A stretch of DNA of 23,148 bases from an uncultured Bacilli bacterium (GTDB lineage Bacteria; Bacillota_I; Bacilli_A; RF39; UBA660), in the NCBI GenBank assembly GCA_910578745.1, contig CAJTSN010000001.1, positions 37,706-60,853 on the forward strand. The letters are read 5' to 3'. Numbering within the stretch: position 1 is the stretch's first letter; each line of letters starts with the position of its first letter. Both the position numbers and the translations under genes were made by a program. Of this stretch, positions 23,067-23,148 are shown in pieces. The notes under the pieces were generated by a model that saw nothing but the letters and a program-made list of their open reading frames with translations, was not told where the DNA came from and made no database searches.

Positions 23067-23148
23067 ATGATAGAATTAAGGCATATAAAAAAGGAATACA
23101 AAAGAAAGAAGCATAGGGTACAAGCCTTACAGGAAGTGAACTTACGTT
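23067..23148 (+). CDS. ABC transporter ATP-binding protein (5' end only)
   Basis: Only 27 codons are in the window (MIELRHIKKEYKRKKHRVQA...). The opening I-x-L-x-x-I-x-K-x-Y followed by V-x-A-L-x-x-V-x-L is the standard start of an ABC ATPase, most like the LolD/MacB or FtsE type that pairs with an FtsX-like permease. No Walker A is reached. ATG 23067 follows AGAAGGAAG at 6-7 nt. Function cannot be told further. Confidence 0.75.
   Translation, partial: MIELRHIKKEYKRKKHRVQALQEVNLR

Noticed and set aside
1..23148. CRISPR, insertion sequences, prophage, tRNA and rRNA genes
   Set aside because: No regularly spaced repeats, transposase or integrase frames, cloverleaf or rRNA sequence seen on either strand.

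Overview
The window is the replication-origin region of a strongly AT-rich, low-GC Firmicute. The gene order (yidC-rnpA-rpmH facing away from dnaA-dnaN-recF-gyrB-gyrA, then the dnaX-ybaB-recR block), a small SRP RNA without Alu domain, the bofA/ricT/comK-type genes and the use of TGA as a stop (rnpA, dnaA) with TGG for Trp all point to the Bacilli. I infer a lineage near Erysipelotrichales/RF39 or other Mollicutes relatives with the standard code; I cannot name the species.

Layout. 1-1058, minus strand: 5' part of yidC, rnpA and rpmH, transcribed from a perfect-consensus promoter at 1097-1125, with a hairpin plus T-tract between rpmH and rnpA. 1059-1499: noncoding oriC with a cluster of DnaA-box-like 9-mers of the form TTTTCNACA and a second repeated 9-mer, TTTTGAACA. 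1500-4127: dnaA and dnaN, whose 141-bp spacer holds further box-like sites and a (TAA)5 run. 4128-5310: two single genes, each followed by its own terminator: a type IV pilin-like prepilin and a short ComK-family competence regulator. 5325-11039: recF, gyrB and gyrA. 11040-11596: a parS site, an AT-rich spacer, the SRP RNA and a possible leader ORF. 11597-12148: tadA, a second parS and an extended -10 promoter. 12149-18855: a compact run dnaX-ybaB-recR-bofA-like-holB-ricT-trmN6-rsmI-pth with many overlaps. 18889-22191: mfd behind a terminator-like hairpin. 22258-22914: an unknown two-helix membrane protein. 23067-23148: the first codons of an ABC transporter ATPase.

Together the genes supply initiation (DnaA, oriC), the clamp and clamp loader (DnaN, DnaX, HolB), supercoiling (GyrA/GyrB), recombination and repair (RecF, RecR, Mfd), chromosome segregation sites (parS) and translation functions (RpmH, RnpA, TadA, TrmN6, RsmI, Pth, SRP RNA). 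The least ordinary parts are the prepilin+comK cassette between dnaN and recF, a DnaA with an altered DNA-recognition loop beside origin boxes that depart from TTATCCACA, a DnaA core insertion, an A8 slippery run exactly where a short form of DnaX would end, and a 15-codon leader whose stop overlaps the tadA ribosome binding site. There is no CRISPR array, insertion sequence, rRNA or tRNA in the window.
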